Below are positions 60,801 through 64,000 of a DNA stretch of 64,000 nt, one piece after another. Where the stretch lies: contig NC_090984.1 of the NCBI RefSeq assembly GCF_041146395.1, positions 80,735,114 to 80,799,113 on the forward strand, read 5' to 3'. Both the position numbers and the translations under genes were made by a program. Position 1 is the first letter of the stretch. Each line of letters starts with the position of its first letter. Below the pieces are notes generated by a model. That model did no database searches. It saw only the letters and a list, made by a program, of their open reading frames with translations, and was not told the origin of the DNA. Origin of the DNA: Eulemur rufifrons (Eukaryota; Chordata; Mammalia; Primates; Lemuridae).

Positions 60801-60985
60801 GACAAGCACAAGGGTGGGGAACTTTTTCATGTTGGAAGACCGCATTAATTTAGCTGTAATCAAATAAGGCCACATTCAAGAAACTTCAATTAGACATACT
60901 TTAAAATGTACCTTATTGTGTAAAAATCTAACTACTATGCACTTAGTAATTTCCAAAAAAAACTATTTGTTAATTTTAAAGTCAA

Positions 60986-61248
60986 CTTTTTTTCTCAAAG
61001 TATTATGGAGGTACAAATGTTTTTGGTTACATGGATCACTTTTGTCATGCTCGAGTCAGTGTTAAAAGTGTGCCCATCACCCAGATAGTGTTCATTGTAC
61101 TGCTTAGGCAGGTTTTCACCCATCTTCTTCTCCTGCCCCTACCCCCCCTGCTTGATTTCCTTTGAGATTTACTTCCCTCTATGCGTATGTGTGCTCATCA
61201 GTTAGTTCTAGTTTAACAGTGAGTATGTGTGGTATTTGTTTTTCCATT
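60986..61248 (-). mobile_element. Antisense L1 3' UTR inside the hAT
   Basis: The reversed L1 end reads 'tattatggaggtacaaatg', 'gtgcccatcacccagatag' and 'tcagttagttctagtttaac'. It resembles the fragment at 44829-45015. Downstream, the hAT transposase C terminus begins, so the insertion lies just beyond the end of the transposase gene. Confidence 0.75.
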
Positions 61249-61249
61249 C

Positions 61250-63350
61250 TCTACATATTGCTGTGTCTGCTTTTTGTTGGAAAGCATTTGAATATTTAGT
61301 TGCAGCTTGTAGCTCCACAGTTTCAGTTGATCTTCTAGATGGGTATCAGTCGTTTGTGACCTTTTTTTTTTTTTTTTTTTTTTATCAGTTCAACATAATA
61401 AATTTCATAGTAATTCTATTTTTTTTTCTTTTTTTTTTTTCCAATTTTTTTTTTTAATTTAATTTTACAGAATCAAAGAGTCTAACAGTATATCTTGTTA
61501 GATACAGTATGTCCTCATAATGTATACATTATTTCTTGTACAATGATATGAAATAATATGGGAAATATTCATGATAAATTATTAAGTGAACAGTGCAAGT
61601 TAAAAACAATAGTTTCATATTTTTTTCCCCACCCCCCCCTTTCCCGAGTCAGCACGTTTGTGACCTTAAGAGCATCTTGATTTGGGTTGGGTAGGAGAAG
61701 GTAGAGTCACAGCAATAAGTGGTTGAAAAGCAAGAAAGCATTTTTCAGGCATGTTGCCAAAGGCGTGGGTATTCTACGGCACTTTTCCATAGTTCAGCTG
61801 GATCTTTCTTAGCATCAAACAATGACCTTAAAATGTCATTTACTGAGAGCTCAATCAATTCTATCCGTAGTTCTTTAAGTGCCTTGGTGATATCAACTAG
61901 ATGAGGCTGAAATGCTAATTGAGTATAATGTCATGAATCTCAAAGTCAGTGAAACTTTCATTGTATTCTCCAATTAATAGGTCTGTAATAGGTGCATATT
62001 CTTCAAGTGATTCTCATATATAATCCTGCTCATCAATGATCTTTGCCAACTGGGGAAAAGTTCACCTGAAATTTCCTTTTGAAGAAATGTTTTGAAAAAA
62101 GATAGCTTTTTCTTTGAAATGCTTGGATTTTGGGCCACATATCATATATAGACTTAGTTTTACCTCGCAAAGAAATATTTTATATTCAAGTCATTTTGAC
62201 TTGACATGATTATCACACAGAAATGCTGCATTCCTATAGAAATCTTCTGTCAATAATTCACATTGCTGATTCTGTTATTCATAAAATTTAACTATCTGTT
62301 CTCACAGAGATAGCATTTTGGCTAACACCCATCCCTGCCATAACCACCACATTTTAGAATGACACAGCAAATCCACACTAATACTTCGTCATTCAACTTT
62401 AGCATGTTACAAAACTGATGATGCTGTGTTGCATTTGCAGGAATATAGTACTTATAACTTGTTGCAAAGTATCACTTAAAATAGTAGCTTTAGCACAGAG
62501 ACTTTGCTGATGCAAGATACAGTGAAAAGAAATGAGAGAATCTGGATCTATTGATATGTTTTTTATCTGCACAATAAACCCTTCATGTTTTCCTGTCATG
62601 GAAGGTGCACTGTCTGTGCATACACTCACTAAATTTACCAAATTCAGTCCACCTTCATGTTTATCTTGAAAGTTGTTGAAGATATCTATTCTCCACATTC
62701 TGTTTGCAAGAATTCCCAAAGCATGTAACTCTTCATAGCAAAGAAAATCTTCTGTTATGACCTGACTGAAATATAAAACCTTCCCTGAGTCAGTAGTATC
62801 AGTTGATTCATCAAAGTGATTGAATAATATATGTTTTCCTGTTGAAGTATTGCAAGAAGATGTTCTGTTAAGTTGAAGCTAATGCATGCTGCCAATCAGT
62901 TATGATTCTCCTTGAAAGAGGCAAGTTGTTTGTACCCCTTATTGGGGTCTAAGCATTCTACAATTTCAACAATGCATTCTTTCACAATTTCTAAGTCAGT
63001 GAATGACTTCCTTTTTTTCTCCCAGTATATAATCTACTTTATAAGTTGCTTCAGTGGCATTACTTCCAGGTCTTATTGCTGCTTGAATGAATTGTGTTTG
63101 CTTTTGGTTTTCACCTTTTAATTTCTGCAATACAACCTTTCATGCCTCTCCCTCTAATTTAAAATATTTGTGGTCTTTATAAGTGTTATAATGCTAATGA
63201 GCATTGAATTTCTTTAATATTGGTATTGCAGTAATACAAAGCAGGCAAATCATCTTATCTTTAGCAGAAACAAGATAATATTGCAATTCTCAATCCTCAT
63301 TAAAAAATCTGTTTGCTCCCTTCAGTATTTTCTTGGTCATCTTTGACATG
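61250..63350 (-). pseudogene. hAT (BED-type) transposase relic
   Basis: This decayed gene would encode a cut-and-paste transposase that binds the element ends and excises it through a DDE-type catalytic core. Reading the minus strand from about 63350, an N-terminal BED-finger remnant appears (ICLLCITA, then FNAH and HYNT). The longest clean piece, 62719-62399, holds CTDSAPSMTG (residues 34-43), typical of the hAT block with a catalytic Asp, and FHCILHQQSLCAK (65-77), a Cys/His block. Near 61720 come ELWKSAVEYPRLWQHA and LLSCF, and past the insertion at 61364-61654 HLEDQLKLW, which fit the C-terminal dimerisation region. Stops and frame changes occur throughout, so it is inactive. Closest known relatives by motif are the Charlie-derived part of GTF2IRD2 and the ZBED/FAM200 proteins. 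Subfamily is not certain. Confidence 0.8.
61364..61654 (-). mobile_element. Unidentified retro-insertion with 13-base TSD
   Basis: The 291-bp insert is bounded by perfect repeats cgtttgtgacctt (61351-61363 and 61655-61667). It splits the transposase C terminus. A long T run next to the left repeat shows an A tail on the minus strand. Two further T-rich blocks (about 61420-61457) lie inward. The 5' part of the minus strand is G-rich (61626-61643 reversed). It is a product of L1-type retrotransposition; its source transcript is unknown. Confidence 0.8.
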
Positions 63351-63807
63351 ATGGGCTGTTAAGCAGACACAGTTAAAAATTACTGTCAAACTGTGCAACT
63401 ATTCACAAACTCCACTTCAAACAGAAACACAGTGAACCATTGTCAAAATCTGATAGCAGACTGTCATACTCGACCCCCATAAACTTTCACCAACCAGCCT
63501 CTGTGTGGTAGTGGCCAGTCAGGTGCTAAATCATGAGTGTAGCAGCTGCCCATTTAGCTCTTCTGGCTTACTACTGTTCTAATTGTGCTGGTCAATCTGG
63601 GAGGATTATTTTGTTGAAACTTATTTTATTCTTTGGTATTATAAACACATTCATTTTAAAAATAAAATAAAAATATAAAAGACAAACAAAAATGTATTAA
63701 TAAAAATAAACAGATTTGTTCTGTAAAATTTGGATTCAGTCAAAAGGCTACTCTTGAGAACCTAGAAGTCCACATGTGGCCTTAAGGCTGCAGGTTCCCC
63801 ACCCCTG

Positions 63808-64000
63808 GACAATGAGATGGATCCAAGATGTTTTAGAGAGAGGAGTCAAGGATGACTACCAGGTGTTTACTTCAGTAACTAGGTGAACAGTGAAATCATT
63901 TGCCAGGATGGAGAGGACTGGACAAGGCCAGGCTTAGAGAAGAACATCAAGAGCTCAGTGTTGATGCTAAGTTTAAGATGCATGGGAGGCATCCAAAGGG
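63808..64000 (-). mobile_element. L2, right part, continues past window
   Basis: The text 'gagtcaaggatgactaccagg' and 'tgatgctaagtttaagatgc' is the reverse complement of the L2 reverse transcriptase C-terminal region. It follows in order from 60440-60800 and is cut by the window end. Confidence 0.78.

Larger units (their letters stand above)
60809..63807 (-). mobile_element. hAT-Charlie-like DNA transposon, about 3 kb, with nested insertions
   Basis: The left terminus is caagggtgggg at 60809. The right terminus is its inverted match, ccccacccctg, ending at 63807; they agree at 10 of 11. The flanking 8-base repeats are gacaagca (60801-60808) and gacaatga (63808-63815), matching at 6 of 8, which is the TSD length expected of hAT. 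Inside lie a minus-strand transposase relic, an L1 fragment (60986-61248) and a retro-insertion (61364-61654). Subtracting these gives about 2.4 kb, plausible for an autonomous hAT. The 61719-61904 and 62912-63121 plus frames are antisense shadows. Confidence 0.88.

Overview
This window is nuclear DNA from a primate, most likely a strepsirrhine and probably a Malagasy lemur. Four young Alu copies (21046-21384, 29908-30226, 53644-53993, 58947-59279) carry an extended A/T-rich linker before the right arm, which is typical of lemur Alu. They sit next to older AluJ-like dimers and one fossil Alu monomer. The young L1 copies share a 3' UTR that is not the human L1PA type. The species call is an inference from repeat type. 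No prokaryotic features, tRNA, rRNA, CRISPR array or operon is present.

I find no convincing protein-coding exon. Every open frame with recognisable homology belongs to a transposable element: L1 ORF2 fragments or a hAT transposase relic. The other open frames are short, lack a family signature and look like chance frames. The window is therefore intergenic or deeply intronic.

Layout. 1-1475: two old L1M fragments. 1476-6231: unique sequence. 6246-6909: young 5'-truncated L1 with target-site duplications (TSDs). 10829-11135: hAT-type miniature element. 11160-12560: long antisense L2 reaching into the reverse transcriptase region. 13178-14845: MIR, then L2. 16559-17990: antisense L1 keeping both ends, including a 5' UTR promoter, but missing its middle. 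18771-23370: MER5A, AluJ, MIR, young Alu and two antisense L1 fragments. 25618-26955: a probable second hAT relic. 27370-30226: L2, Alu, L1 3' ends and a second young Alu. 33297-34922: a nested group with a hAT MITE, a MIR split by a MaLR LTR, MER5A and an LTR-like segment. 39505-42385: MIR, MER5A and L2 pieces. 43125-43549: a 5'-inverted L1 followed by a fossil Alu monomer. 44829-53330: mostly unique, with MIR/L2 scraps and a Z-DNA-prone (GC)(AC) tract. 53330-55911: L1M interrupted by a young Alu, then a 1.1 kb young L1. 57348-57540: a hAT MITE. 58869-60395: a short duplicated segment, one copy of which holds an Alu. 60396-64000: antisense L2 split by a roughly 3 kb hAT-Charlie-like element.

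The most informative structure is the hAT element at 60809-63807. It has near-matching terminal inverted repeats, an imperfect 8-bp TSD, a decayed antisense transposase gene, two later retrotransposon insertions inside it, and an L2 host copy that resumes on both sides. A 193-bp relative lies 3 kb upstream. Family names and divergence could not be checked against a repeat library. I see no evidence of a previously undescribed biological system; the interest lies in nested insertion history.
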